Origin: Streptomyces koelreuteriae
GTDB taxonomy: Bacteria; Actinomycetota; Actinomycetes; Streptomycetales; Streptomycetaceae
Direction: 5' to 3'
DNA: 64,000 bases
Assembly: GCF_018604545.1 (NCBI RefSeq)
Contig: NZ_CP075896.1
Span: 2,542,001 to 2,606,000, forward strand
The notes beneath the pieces are model-generated. The model worked only from the letters and a program-made list of their open reading frames with translations. It searched no databases and was not told where the DNA came from. Shown one piece after another: positions 25,592 to 36,100 of the stretch. A program made the position numbers and the translations under genes. The first letter of the stretch is position 1. Every line of letters starts with the position of its first letter.

Positions 25592-28015
25592 TCACGCCGC
25601 GACCGGAACCTCCGGCGTCGCCCCGTTCGTCGCGGGCGCGAGCGCCAGCTCCAGGACCTGGCGGACGTCGGTCACGGCGTGGACGTCGAGCCGGTCCAGC
25701 ACCTCGGCCGGGACGTCGTCCAGGTCGGGTTCGTTGCGCTTGGGGATGATCACGGTGGTCACCCCGGCGCGGTGCGCGGCCAGCAGCTTCTGCTTCACGC
25801 CGCCGATCGGCAGGACCCGCCCGGTCAGCGAGACCTCGCCGGTCATCGCCACGTCCGTGCGGACCAGCCGCCCGGACAGCAGGGACGCGAGGGCCGTGGT
25901 CATCGTGATGCCGGCGCTGGGGCCGTCCTTGGGGACCGCGCCCGCCGGGAAGTGGATGTGCACGCCCCGGTCCTTGAGATCGGCCACCGGCAGTTCGAGC
26001 TCGGCGCCTCGCGAGCGCAGGAAGCTCAGCGCGATCTGCGCGGACTCCTTCATCACGTCACCGAGCTGGCCGGTCAGGGTCAGCCCGGCCGCGCCCGTCT
26101 CCGGGTCGGCCAGCGACGCCTCCACGAACAGCACGTCACCGCCCGCTCCCGTCACCGCGAGCCCGGTCGCCACACCCGGCACCGACGTCCGCCGCTCCGC
26201 CGGGTCCTGCGCGGACTCGGGCACGTGGTGCGGCCGGCCGATCAGTGCGCGCAGATCCCCGTCCGTGACGGTGTACGGCAGCTTCCGCTCGCCCAGTTCG
26301 TGCTGGGCCGCGACCTTGCGCAGCAGCCGTGCGACGGAGCGCTCCAGATTCCGGACGCCCGCCTCGCGGGTGTACTCACCGGCGAGCTTGCGCAGCGCGC
26401 CCTCGTCGACGGTCACCTCGTCGGCGCCGAGCCCGGCCCGCTCCAGCTGGCGCGGCAGCAGGTGGTCGCGGGCGATGACGACCTTCTCGTCCTCGGTGTA
26501 GCCGTCCAGGCGGACGATCTCCATCCGGTCGGCCAGCGCCTCCGGGATGGCCTCCAGGACGTTGGCGGTGGCCAGGAAGACCACGTCCGACAGGTCGAGC
26601 TCCACCTCCAGGTAGTGGTCCCGGAAGGTGTGGTTCTGCGCCGGGTCGAGGACTTCGAGGAGGGCGGCGGCCGGGTCGCCCCGGAAGTCCGAGCCCACCT
26701 TGTCGATCTCGTCGAGCAGCACGACCGGGTTCATCGACCCGGCCTCCTTGATGGCCCGGACGACCCGGCCGGGCAGCGCGCCCACGTACGTACGCCGGTG
26801 ACCGCGGATCTCGGCCTCGTCGCGCACACCGCCGAGGGCGACGCGCACGAACTTGCGGCCCATGGCGTGGGCGACGGACTCGCCGAGGCTGGTCTTGCCG
26901 ACGCCGGGCGGTCCCACGAGCGCGAGCACGGCGCCGCCGCGCCGCCCGCCGACCACGCCGAGGCCCCGGTCGGTACGCCGCTTGCGCACCGCGAGGTATT
27001 CGGTGATCCGCTCCTTCACGTCCTCGAGGCCCGCGTGCTCGGCGTCGAGGACGGCTTGGGCGCCCTGGATGTCGTAGGCGTCCTCGGTGCGCTCGTTCCA
27101 CGGCATCTCCAGGACCGTGTCGAGCCAGGTGCGGATCCAGGAGCCCTCGGGGGACTGGTCGGAGGACCGCTCCAGCTTGTCGACCTCCTTGAGGGCGGCC
27201 TCGCGGACGTGTCCGGGCAGGTCGGCGGCCTCCACACGGGCGCGGTAGTCGTCGGACTCCTCACCGTCCTGCTCGCCGTTCAGCTCGCGCAGCTCCTTGC
27301 GGACGGCTTCCAGCTGACGCCGCAGCAGGAACTCGCGCTGCTGCTTGTCGACGCCCTCCTGGACGTCCTTGGCGATGGACTCGGCCACGTCCTGCTCGGC
27401 GAGGTGGTCGCGCAACTGCTGGGTGGCGAGCTTCAGCCGGGCCACCGGGTCGGTGGTCTCCAGCAGTTCGATCTTCTGGTCGGTGGTCAGGAACGGTGAG
27501 TAGCCGGAGTTGTCGGCGAGCGCCGGGACGTCGTCGATGGCCTGGACCCGGTCGACGACCTGCCACGCTCCGCGACCCCGCAGCCATGCGGTGGCGAGGG
27601 CCTTGTATTCCTTCACCAGTTCGGCGACCTGGCCGGGCAGCGGCTCCGGGACGGTCTCCTCGAGACGGGTGCCCTCGACCCAGAGGGCGGCACCGGGGCC
27701 CGTGGTCCCCGCCCCGATACGCACCCGGTCCCGGCCTCGGATCAGCGCGCCCGGGTCGCCGTCGGCGAGCCTGCCGACCTGTTCGACGGTGCCGAGGACA
27801 CCGGTGTTCGCGTAGGTCCCGTCGATCCGCGGCACCAGGAGTACCCGGGGCTTCCCCGGCGTTGACCTGGCAGCGGCCTGAGCGGCCTCCACCGCGGCAC
27901 GGACCTCGGAGTCGCTCAGATCCAGCGGGACCACCATTCCGGGCAGCACGACCTCACCGTCGAGCGGCAGCACGGGCAGGGTGAGCGGTGTGAACGCCTT
28001 GGACTCAGCAGCCAT
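25592..28015 (-). CDS. lon: ATP-dependent protease Lon
   Basis: This 807-residue LonA protease degrades misfolded and regulatory proteins in the cytoplasm. It has an N-terminal substrate domain (residues ~12-205, [20 protein letters not shown]), a coiled linker, an AAA+ module with Walker A GPPGVGKT and Walker [11 protein letters not shown], and a peptidase domain with the catalytic dyad Ser700 (DGPSAG) and Lys741 (GGVKQKL). ATG 28015 has GGGGAG 4 nt upstream; an earlier in-frame start at 28036 lies nearly at the operator. A HAIR-type inverted repeat directly upstream indicates control by the heat-shock repressor HspR. Confidence 0.97.
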   Translation of the reverse strand: MAAESKAFTPLTLPVLPLDGEVVLPGMVVPLDLSDSEVRAAVEAAQAAARSTPGKPRVLLVPRIDGTYANTGVLGTVEQVGRLADGDPGALIRGRDRVRIGAGTTGPGAALWVEGTRLEETVPEPLPGQVAELVKEYKALATAWLRGRGAWQVVDRVQAIDDVPALADNSGYSPFLTTDQKIELLETTDPVARLKLATQQLRDHLAEQDVAESIAKDVQEGVDKQQREFLLRRQLEAVRKELRELNGEQDGEESDDYRARVEAADLPGHVREAALKEVDKLERSSDQSPEGSWIRTWLDTVLEMPWNERTEDAYDIQGAQAVLDAEHAGLEDVKERITEYLAVRKRRTDRGLGVVGGRRGGAVLALVGPPGVGKTSLGESVAHAMGRKFVRVALGGVRDEAEIRGHRRTYVGALPGRVVRAIKEAGSMNPVVLLDEIDKVGSDFRGDPAAALLEVLDPAQNHTFRDHYLEVELDLSDVVFLATANVLEAIPEALADRMEIVRLDGYTEDEKVVIARDHLLPRQLERAGLGADEVTVDEGALRKLAGEYTREAGVRNLERSVARLLRKVAAQHELGERKLPYTVTDGDLRALIGRPHHVPESAQDPAERRTSVPGVATGLAVTGAGGDVLFVEASLADPETGAAGLTLTGQLGDVMKESAQIALSFLRSRGAELELPVADLKDRGVHIHFPAGAVPKDGPSAGITMTTALASLLSGRLVRTDVAMTGEVSLTGRVLPIGGVKQKLLAAHRAGVTTVIIPKRNEPDLDDVPAEVLDRLDVHAVTDVRQVLELALAPATNGATPEVPVAA

Positions 28016-28036
28016 GATCTCCCCTTCGGCAGTCAA

Positions 28037-28057
28037 GTTGAGCTATGCCGACTCAAT
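28037..28057 (-). promoter_or_regulatory. HAIR-type HspR operator upstream of lon
   Basis: GTTGAGC (28037-28043), a 7-nt spacer and ACTCAAT (28051-28057) match the HAIR consensus CTTGAGT-N7-ACTCAAG in the TTGAG/CTCAA cores. The site lies 21 bp before the lon start codon. HspR repression of lon through HAIR is known in S. lividans; its use here is inferred from the match. Confidence 0.8.
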
Positions 28058-28191
28058 GCACGGGAGCCGCCGGATGTTCCCCCACCGCCGTTCGCTGTGA
28101 GCGATCACTTGTGACACGAGAGAAGGCCGGGCGCGTAAGGTCACTCCCGTAATAGATAAAGGGCATCAGTGACTATTACTTGGGGGGCGGC

Positions 28192-28842
28192 GTGGAAGCG
28201 ACCGTGCGGGCATGGGTGGACGGATGGGTCGTGTCGCGCGGGGCGGCTCCACCGGTGGCCGAGCCCTGGGGCTGCACGATCGACGTGGGGGCGTTCGGCC
28301 ACGTCACACGCCATGTGTTCGGCGCGACGGGCGGGAATCTCGACGAGTCGACCGTGCGCAAGGTGGCCGGCGACGTGACCGGGGACGCGGTCTGGCTGAA
28401 GGCGTTCCAGGATCCTTCGGTGGTCGCCGGCTGGCTGGACGAGAGCTGGTGGATCGACCCCGAGCCCGGCTATCTGATGACGGTTCCCCTGACGGCGGAC
28501 GACGTTCCGGACGTGCCCGACGGCTACCGGCTGCGGACCTGGTCACGCGGCGGGGTCACGCGCGTCCTGGTCGCCGCGCCGGACGGCTCCCTCGCGGCGC
28601 GCGGCCAGATCGCCCCGACGGGCGCGACCGCCGTCGCCGACCAGATAGAGACGGCACCCGGGCATCGCCGCAGAGGGCTCGGCAGCCTCGTCATGCGGAC
28701 CCTGCAGAACGCCGCCTTCCAGCAGGGGGCACGCACCGGCGTCCTGTCCGGGACCCCTGCGGGACGAGGGCTCTACGAGGCACTGGGCTGGGAGGCGACG
28801 GCACTGCTGACCAGTGCCAGGCACGACGTCACGCCGGCCTGA
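28192..28842 (+). CDS. GNAT family N-acetyltransferase
   Basis: The 216-residue protein has a C-terminal GNAT domain: QIAPTGATAVADQIETAPGH followed by the acetyl-CoA loop HRRRGLGSLVMRTLQNAA, and GTPAGRGLYEALGWEATALL. The N-terminal ~90 residues (TVRAWVDGWVVSRG, FGHVTRHVFG) are a variable substrate-side domain. GTG 28192 follows a G-rich tract; TTG 28180 is an alternative. It is transcribed divergently from lon. The substrate is unknown. Confidence 0.85.
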   Translation: MEATVRAWVDGWVVSRGAAPPVAEPWGCTIDVGAFGHVTRHVFGATGGNLDESTVRKVAGDVTGDAVWLKAFQDPSVVAGWLDESWWIDPEPGYLMTVPLTADDVPDVPDGYRLRTWSRGGVTRVLVAAPDGSLAARGQIAPTGATAVADQIETAPGHRRRGLGSLVMRTLQNAAFQQGARTGVLSGTPAGRGLYEALGWEATALLTSARHDVTPA

Positions 28843-28854
28843 CGAGCCTCGCTC

Positions 28855-29658
28855 TCAGCTCCCGGCACGGGCGCGCTTCGCGCCCCACCGCCGCAGCACC
28901 GGCCAGGTCGCGATGCCGATGGCCAGGGCGATCAGATGGCCCCAGTTCGTCATCGGGTCGGTGAAGGCGAGGAGGTCCTGGAGCAGCATCCCGCCGAAGA
29001 CGGCCAGCAGGGGCACGCGCAGCCAGGGGGAGAGCAGACCGGCCAGGGCGCCGGTGCCGGCCGCGACACCGAAGCTGACGCCGTAGTCGAGCCGGTGCAG
29101 CGAACTGTCGGGGAGATGCCCGGCCAGCACCGCCAGCCCCACCGGGACCTCGGTCGCCAGAGTGGCGAGGACATGCCCGAGCAGGAAGACACCGGCCGTG
29201 CGCAGGCCGCCGATCCGCCGCTCCAGGGCGGTCAGCACCAGCACGAACCCGATCGTGAACGGCGAGGCCACCCCGCCCGCGACCCACAGCGCGCTGCCGA
29301 TCAGCACCAGCTCCGGCGTCCGCACCAGATGCGCCACATCGGTGCTGGAGCCTTGGAGCAGGGCGTGCACCAGCGCGGGGTCCGCGTAGGCGGAGATCAG
29401 CGAGGTGACACAGAGGACGACCGCGTACCCGAAGGTGAAGGGCGTGCCGGTGGGCGTGGGCACCAACCGCCAGGGCCGCAGCGGCACCCGGAGCCGCGGC
29501 TCCCGCACCGGGAGGGATTCCCGTACGCCCGCGTCCACGCTCTCCCGCGGGCCCCGCTGCCGGGGAACCCCGTCCAGCAGCCCCGGCGTATCGGAGACGG
29601 GCGCGCCCGTCGGCGCCGTCACAGCCGTCTCGTCGGGCGGCGCGGTGCGTTCCGCCAC
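28855..29658 (-). CDS. Rhomboid-like integral membrane protein
   Basis: The 267-residue protein has a ~75-residue hydrophilic N-terminus and then about six TM segments. Rhomboid-like features are a potential Ser in LDYGVSFGVAAGTGALAGLL and a His in NWGHLIALAIG in the last TM segment, but the usual GASG motif is altered, so protease activity is uncertain. GTG 29658 is selected because GGAAGGAG lies 6 nt upstream; a longer frame continues to 29724. The upstream region holds the 136-bp minisatellite, so its promoter must lie in or next to that repeat. Confidence 0.72.
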   Translation of the reverse strand: MAERTAPPDETAVTAPTGAPVSDTPGLLDGVPRQRGPRESVDAGVRESLPVREPRLRVPLRPWRLVPTPTGTPFTFGYAVVLCVTSLISAYADPALVHALLQGSSTDVAHLVRTPELVLIGSALWVAGGVASPFTIGFVLVLTALERRIGGLRTAGVFLLGHVLATLATEVPVGLAVLAGHLPDSSLHRLDYGVSFGVAAGTGALAGLLSPWLRVPLLAVFGGMLLQDLLAFTDPMTNWGHLIALAIGIATWPVLRRWGAKRARAGS

Positions 29659-29764
29659 GGGCGCTCCTTCCGTCAGGCCCCAGCCTTCGCGTACACCTAC
29701 CCCACTGTCTGTGACCGGCGCCACGCGAGAGGCGATTCACAGCAACCCGAGAGCCGCGCACGGC

Positions 29765-30190
29765 GTCCGCCGCACCCGCTCCACGCCGCACACCGCGTCC
29801 AAGCCGCCACTCCGCACCGCCCCCGCCTCCGCCGCACACGACGTCCGCCGCACCACTCCCTGCCGCACACCCGCCCGCCGCGCCCCCTGCCGCACACCTC
29901 GTCCGCCGCACCCGCTCCACGCCGCACACCGCGTCCAAGCCGCCACTCCGCACCGCCCCCGCCTCCGCCGCACACGACGTCCGCCGCACCACTCCCTGCC
30001 GCACACCCGCCCGCCGCGCCCCCTGCCGCACACCTCGTCCGCCGCACCCGCTCCACGCCGCACACCGCGTCCAAGCCGCCACTCCGCACCGCCCCCGCCT
30101 CCGCCGCACACGACGTCCGCCGCACCACTCCCTGCCGCACACCCGCCCGCCGCACCACTCCCTGCCGCACACCTCGTCCGCCGCGCCCGC
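29765..30190. repeat. GC-rich minisatellite: three tandem units of 136/136/139 bp
   Basis: Units begin with GTCCGCCGCACCCGCTCCACG at 29765, 29901 and 30037, with a partial fourth at 30176. Units 1 and 2 are essentially identical at 136 bp; unit 3 is 139 bp because a CGCCCC stretch is replaced by CACCACTC. Within each unit a short GCCGCAC(AC) motif recurs about seven times at irregular spacing. Because 136 is not a multiple of three, the repeat has no consistent reading frame. It fills most of the 579-bp gap between two divergent genes (29659-30237). Confidence 0.95.
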
Positions 30191-30237
30191 TCCGTAATGC
30201 TTGGCGCCCGGCACCCCGCACCTGCCAGGATGTTCCG

Positions 30238-30915
30238 ATGCCCACCTCGAACGACCTTCCCGATGTACTGGACCGTCGCGAGGGCCCGCACGGCGAGGTC
30301 GTGCTGCGGCGGCACGGAGACCGGCTGGAGATCATCGCCAACGGCTGTTTCCTGATGGACACCTCCGACGGCCGCTCGGAGCGGCGGCTGGTCGACGCGG
30401 CCCTGGACGCGCTGGAGGGCCGGGACCGTCCGGACGTGCTGATCGGCGGGCTCGGCGTCGGCTTCTCCCTGGCCCACGCGGCGGCGGACCCCCGTTGGGG
30501 AGGGATCGCGGTCGTGGAACGCGAGCATGCGATCGTCGAATGGCACCTCGACGGCCCGCTCTCCGTGTTCTCCGCCGAGGCTCTGGCCGACCCTCGCGCG
30601 AAAATCGTCGAAGCCGATCTCGTGACCTACGTCAATGAGACATCCGACACGTTCGACGCCCTGTGTCTCGACATCGACAACGGCCCCGGCTGGACTGTCA
30701 CGGAGGGCAACGGAAATCTCTACTCGCAGGCCGGACTGGCAAGCTGCGCGCGGGTGTTGAGACCCGGTGGGGTACTCGCCGTCTGGTCCGCCCAGCCCTC
30801 TCCGGAATTCGAAGAAACCTTGCGGAATGCCGGGTTCCAGCGGGTGCGTACCGAAGAGATCCCGGTTGCCCGGGGCGTTCCCGACGTCGTGCACCTCGGC
30901 ATCCGCCCTGGATAG
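30238..30915 (+). CDS. Spermidine-synthase-like methyltransferase-fold protein
   Basis: The 225-residue Rossmann-fold protein resembles spermidine synthase: EVVLRRHGDRLEIIANG (N-terminal strands), DVLIGGLGVGFSL (glycine-rich motif I), GIAVVEREHAIVEWH (acidic end of strand 2), DALCLDIDNGPGWT, and VLRPGGVLAVWSAQ. Key polyamine-binding aspartates are not conserved clearly, so it may be an orphan member of the fold. SD CAGGA is 7 nt from ATG 30238. The minisatellite ends about 50 bp upstream. Confidence 0.8.
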   Translation: MPTSNDLPDVLDRREGPHGEVVLRRHGDRLEIIANGCFLMDTSDGRSERRLVDAALDALEGRDRPDVLIGGLGVGFSLAHAAADPRWGGIAVVEREHAIVEWHLDGPLSVFSAEALADPRAKIVEADLVTYVNETSDTFDALCLDIDNGPGWTVTEGNGNLYSQAGLASCARVLRPGGVLAVWSAQPSPEFEETLRNAGFQRVRTEEIPVARGVPDVVHLGIRPG

Positions 30916-31050
30916 CAAAGGCGTGCTGACTCCCCGTACGCTGCTCCTCTGACGCCGATCATTCAAGCGTCAATCGCAACCATGCGCAGGCACAGCCAGT
31001 CAGAAGGAATCACCCCACTGATTCCGGAAAGCACACCCCAGGGGCGGGCG

Positions 31051-31791
31051 ATGGAGCAGACACAGACCTCCCACAACGGTTCGGCGACGGCCAGCCCGGG
31101 TGCACAGCGCCGGGTTCTCGTCGTCGAGGACGACGCCACGATCGTGGACGCCATCGCGACCCGCCTGCGCGCCGAGGGGTTCCTCGTGCAAACGGCGGGC
31201 GACGGTCCGGCGGCGGTCGACACGGCCGAGGCCTGGCAGCCCGACCTGCTGATCCTCGACATCATGCTGCCCGGCTTCGACGGTCTGGAGGTCTGCCGGC
31301 GTGTGCAGGCCGCCCGGCCGGTGCCGGTGATGATGCTCACCGCGCGCGACGACGAGACCGACATGCTGGTCGGTCTGGGCGTCGGCGCCGACGACTACAT
31401 GACGAAGCCGTTCTCGATGCGGGAGCTGGCGGCGCGTGTGCACGTGCTGCTGCGCCGTGTGGAGCGGGCCGCGCTGGCCGCAGCGACGCCGCGCAGCGGC
31501 ATCCTGCGCCTCGGCGAGCTGGAGATCGACCACGCGCAGCGGCGCGTGCGGGTGCGCAGTGAGGATGTTCACCTCACCCCGACCGAGTTCGACCTGCTGG
31601 TCTGTCTGGCGAACACCCCGCGCGCGGTGCTCTCGCGCGAGCAGCTGCTCGCCGAGGTCTGGGACTGGGCGGACGCCTCCGGCACCCGGACCGTCGACAG
31701 CCACATCAAGGCGCTGCGCCGGAAGATCGGCGCCGAGCGGATCCGCACCGTGCACGGTGTGGGCTACGCCCTGGAGACCCCGACGCCATGA
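31051..31791 (+). CDS. OmpR-family response regulator
   Basis: The 246-residue protein has a receiver domain (RRVLVVEDDATIVDAIATRL, phospho-acceptor Asp70 in LLILDIMLPG, Lys in YMTKPFSMREL) and a C-terminal winged helix (HLTPTEFDLLVCLANTPRAV, RTVDSHIKALRRKIG, VHGVGYAL). It is coupled to the sensor kinase downstream by an ATGA overlap. ATG 31051 follows AGGGGCGGG; an upstream frame adds 23 poorly coding residues. The signal and target genes are not known from sequence. Confidence 0.93.
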   Translation: MEQTQTSHNGSATASPGAQRRVLVVEDDATIVDAIATRLRAEGFLVQTAGDGPAAVDTAEAWQPDLLILDIMLPGFDGLEVCRRVQAARPVPVMMLTARDDETDMLVGLGVGADDYMTKPFSMRELAARVHVLLRRVERAALAAATPRSGILRLGELEIDHAQRRVRVRSEDVHLTPTEFDLLVCLANTPRAVLSREQLLAEVWDWADASGTRTVDSHIKALRRKIGAERIRTVHGVGYALETPTP

Positions 31792-32900
31792 GCGGCGGGC
31801 CGGCCGCACGGAGAAACCCCGGGGAGCCGGAACCCTGGGGCGGGGTGAGCCCGTTCTCGATCAAGACCAAGCTGGGCGCGCTGGTCGTCATCTCGGTGCT
31901 GATCACCACAGGCCTTTCGGTGATCGCGGTGCACACGAAGACGGAGCTGCGCTTCATCACGGTCTTCTCGATGATCGCCACGCTCCTCATTACGCAGTTC
32001 GTGGCCCATTCGCTCACCGCGCCGCTGGACGAGATGACCGCTGTGGCCCGCTCCATCTCACAGGGCGACTACACCCGCCGGGTGCGGGACAACCGCCGTG
32101 ACGAGCTGGGCGACCTTGCGGTGACGATCAACGCCATGGCCGACGAGCTGGAGGCCCAGGACCGCCAGCGCAAGGAGCTGGTGGCGAATGTCTCGCACGA
32201 GCTGCGCACGCCCATCGCGGGGCTGCGCGCGGTGCTGGAGAACATCGTCGACGGCGTCACCCAGGCCGACCCGGAGACGATGCGCACGGCCCTGAAGCAG
32301 ACCGAGCGGCTCGGCCGGCTGGTGGAGACGCTGCTGGACCTGTCCCGCCTGGACAACGGCGTCGTACCGCTGAAACAGCGGCGCTTCGAGGTGTGGCCGT
32401 ATCTGTCGGGCGTGCTGAAGGAGGCCAACATGGTCGCCTCCGTGCGCGCGGGCATCGCCACCGGCTCGGGCAGTCACACCCGTACGGACGTCCATCTGCA
32501 CCTCGACGTCTCCCCGCCGGAGCTGACCGCGCACGCCGACCCGGAGCGCATCCACCAGGTCGTGGCCAACCTCATCGACAACGCGGTCAAGCACAGCCCG
32601 CCGCACGGCCGGGTGACGGTCAAGGCGCGGCGCGGGGCGCTGCCGGAGTCGCTGGAGCTGGAGGTCCTGGACGAGGGACCCGGCATTCCGAAGTCCGAGT
32701 GGCACCGGGTGTTCGAGCGGTTCAACCGCGGCAGCGCCAAGCGGCCGCAGGGCCCGGGCAGCGACGGCGGCACAGGTCTCGGCCTCGCCATCGCCCGCTG
32801 GGCGGTGGATCTGCACGGCGGTCGGATCGGAGTGGCCGAATCCGAGCGAGGTTGCCGGATTCTTGTCACTCTTCCAGGGCTTCCCTCTCTGCCAAGTTGA
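31788..32900 (+). CDS. Sensor histidine kinase paired with upstream regulator
   Basis: The 370-residue kinase has two closely spaced TM segments (about residues 28-50 and 55-75) with almost no extracytoplasmic loop, then HAMP (VARSISQGDYTRRVRDNRRD), His137 in NVSHELRTPIAGL, and HATPase motifs NLIDNAVKHSPP, DEGPGIP and GTGLGLAIA. The tiny loop suggests sensing within the membrane or by a partner. It overlaps the response regulator gene by 4 nt (31788-31791). Confidence 0.93.
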   Translation: MSGGPAARRNPGEPEPWGGVSPFSIKTKLGALVVISVLITTGLSVIAVHTKTELRFITVFSMIATLLITQFVAHSLTAPLDEMTAVARSISQGDYTRRVRDNRRDELGDLAVTINAMADELEAQDRQRKELVANVSHELRTPIAGLRAVLENIVDGVTQADPETMRTALKQTERLGRLVETLLDLSRLDNGVVPLKQRRFEVWPYLSGVLKEANMVASVRAGIATGSGSHTRTDVHLHLDVSPPELTAHADPERIHQVVANLIDNAVKHSPPHGRVTVKARRGALPESLELEVLDEGPGIPKSEWHRVFERFNRGSAKRPQGPGSDGGTGLGLAIARWAVDLHGGRIGVAESERGCRILVTLPGLPSLPS

Positions 32901-33181
32901 CGTAAAGTTCGAAGCGGAGCCTCAAGATCCACGGGCGTCCGCGCTGACGGACACGTGTGATCAGGCACAGACCCGCGCCGTCGGCGCCCCGGGTGCCGCT
33001 CCCCCCTTCCCTCCCTAAGCGGAACCACGCTTGTTTCCCGCCATTTCAAGCCCTGAAACACTCTTCAAAGTGTGACTTGCGTGACGTTGAACGGGCCCGG
33101 CCTGACCTTCACGGTCCGGGAGGCGTAGCCTTGATTCCCGCTGTCCATCATCTTGTGAAGCGGAAGAGGGCGGTTGCCGCC

Positions 33182-36100
33182 GTGTCGCCACAGTCCCCCA
33201 GTAACTCGAGCATCTCGACCGACACCGACCAAGCGGGGAAGAACCCTGCCGCGTCGTTCGGTGCCAACGAGTGGCTCGTCGACGAGATCTATCAGCAGTA
33301 CCTCCAGGACCCGAACTCGGTAGACCGAGCCTGGTGGGACTTCTTCGCCGACTACAAGCCAGGGGCGGCCGCCGCCTCGGCTCCGGCGGGTACCGCGGCC
33401 GCGGGGGCCGCGGGCACCACCACCGCACAGCCTGCGGCCCAGGCCGCCCCCGCACAGGCCGCGGCCCCCGCCCCGGCGGCCGAGAAGCCCGCCGCCGCGC
33501 CGGCTCCCTCGGCTCCGGCCCAGGCGAAGCCCGCCGCGCAGGCCCCGGCCCAGACCGCCGCCCCGGCGAAGGCCGCTCCGGCCCCCGCCAAGCCGGCCGC
33601 CGCGAAGCCGAAGGCCGAGCCCGCCGCCGAGGCCCCCTCGGGCCCCGAGCAGGTCGTGCTGCGCGGCCCCGCCGCCGCCGTCGCGAAGAACATGAACGCC
33701 TCGCTGGAGGTGCCCACGGCCACGTCCGTGCGCGCCGTCCCGGTGAAGCTGCTCTTCGACAACCGCATCGTCATCAACAACCACCTGAAGCGCGCCCGGG
33801 GCGGGAAGATCTCCTTCACGCACCTGATCGGCTACGCGATGGTGCAGGCCATCAAGGCCATGCCGTCGATGAACTACTCCTTCGTGGAGAAGGACGGCAA
33901 GCCGACCCTGGTCAAGCCGGAGCACGTCAACTTCGGCCTCGCCATCGACCTGGTCAAGCCCAACGGCGACCGCCAGCTCGTGGTCGCGGGCATCAAGAAG
34001 GCCGAGACGCTGAACTTCTTCGAGTTCTGGCAGGCCTACGAGGACATCGTCCGCCGTGCTCGCGACGGCAAGCTCGGCATGGACGACTTCACCGGCGTGA
34101 CGGTCTCCCTGACCAACCCCGGCGGCCTCGGCACCGTCCACTCCGTGCCGCGGCTGATGCCCGGCCAGTCGGTGATCATGGGCGTCGGCTCCATGGACTA
34201 CCCGGCGGAGTTCCAGGGCACGTCCCAGGACACCCTGAACAAGCTCGGCATCTCGAAGGTCATGACGCTCACGTCGACCTACGACCACCGGGTCATCCAG
34301 GGCGCCGCCTCCGGCGAGTTCCTGCGGATCGTCGCGAACCTCCTCCTCGGTGAGAACGGCTTCTACGACGACATCTTCGAGGCGCTGCGCATCCCCTACG
34401 AGCCGGTCCGCTGGCTCAAGGACATCGACGCCAGCCACGACGACGACGTCACGAAGGCCGCCCGCGTCTTCGAGCTGATCCACTCCTACCGGGTCCGCGG
34501 CCACGTCATGGCCGACACCGACCCGCTGGAGTACCAGCAGCGCAAGCACCCCGACCTCGACATCACCGAGCACGGGCTCACCCTGTGGGACCTGGAGCGC
34601 GAGTTCGCCGTCGGCGGCTTCTCCGGCAAGTCCCTGATGAAGCTGCGCGACATCCTCGGTGTGCTGCGCGACTCGTACTGCCGCACCACCGGCGTCGAGT
34701 TCATGCACATCCAGGACCCGAAGCAGCGCCGGTGGATCCAGGACCGGATCGAGCGCGCGCACACCAAGCCGGAGCGCGAGGAGCAGCTGCGCATCCTGCG
34801 CCGGCTGAACGCCGCCGAGGCCTTCGAGACCTTCCTGCAGACGAAGTACGTCGGCCAGAAGCGGTTCTCCCTGGAGGGCGGCGAGTCCGTCATCCCGCTG
34901 CTGGACGCGGTCCTCGACAGCGCGGCGGAGTCCCGTCTCGACGAGGTCGTCGTCGGCATGGCCCACCGCGGCCGGCTGAACGTCCTGGCGAACATCGTCG
35001 GCAAGTCGTACGCGCAGATCTTCCGCGAGTTCGAGGGCAACCTCGACCCGAAGTCGATGCACGGCTCCGGCGACGTGAAGTACCACCTGGGCGCCGAGGG
35101 CACCTTCACCGGCCTGGACGGCGAGCAGATCAAGGTCTCGCTCACCGCCAACCCCTCGCACCTGGAGGCGGTGGACCCGGTCCTGGAGGGCGTCTCGCGC
35201 GCCAAGCAGGACATCATCAACAAGGGCGGCACCGACTTCACGGTCCTGCCGGTGGCGATCCACGGCGACGCGGCCTTCGCGGGCCAGGGCGTGGTGGCCG
35301 AGACCCTGAACATGTCGCAGCTGCGCGGCTACCGCACCGGCGGCACGGTCCACATCGTCATCAACAACCAGGTCGGCTTCACCGCGGCCCCCGAGTCCTC
35401 GCGTTCCTCCATGTACGCGACGGACGTGGCCCGCATGATCGAGGCCCCGATCTTCCATGTGAACGGCGACGACCCCGAGGCCGTCGTGCGCGTCGCGCGG
35501 CTGGCCTTCGAGTTCCGCCAGGCGTTCAACAAGGACGTGGTGATCGACCTCATCTGCTACCGCCGCCGCGGTCACAACGAGTCGGACAACCCGGCCTTCA
35601 CCCAGCCGCTGATGTACGACCTGATCGACAAGAAGCGCTCGGTGCGCAAGCTCTACACCGAGTCCCTCATCGGTCGCGGCGACATCACCCTGGAAGAGGC
35701 CGAGCAGGCGCTGCAGGACTACCAGGGCCAGCTCGAGAAGGTCTTCACGGAGGTCCGCGAGGCCACCTCGCAGCCGGCCGCCGCGGAGCCCAGCGACCCG
35801 CAGGCCGAGTTCCCGGTCGCCGTGAACACCGCGGTCACCTCGGAGGTCGTCAAGCGGATCGCCGAGTCCCAGGTCAACATCCCCGACCACATCACCGTCC
35901 ACCCGCGTCTGCTGCCGCAGCTGCAGCGCCGGGCGGCGATGGTCGAGGACGGCACCATCGACTGGGGCATGGGCGAGACCCTCGCCATCGGCTCCCTCCT
36001 GCTGGAGGGCGTCCCGGTCCGCCTGGCGGGCCAGGACTCGCAGCGCGGTACGTTCGGCCAGCGCCACGCGGTCATCATCGACCGCAGCACCGGCGAGGAG

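Noticed and set aside
25193..27499. A ~770-codon plus-strand frame opposite lon
   Set aside because: Antisense shadow of lon; composition only.
29765..30190. CRISPR-like array at the 136-bp repeats
   Set aside because: Units are directly adjacent with no unique spacers, are too long, and there are no cas genes.
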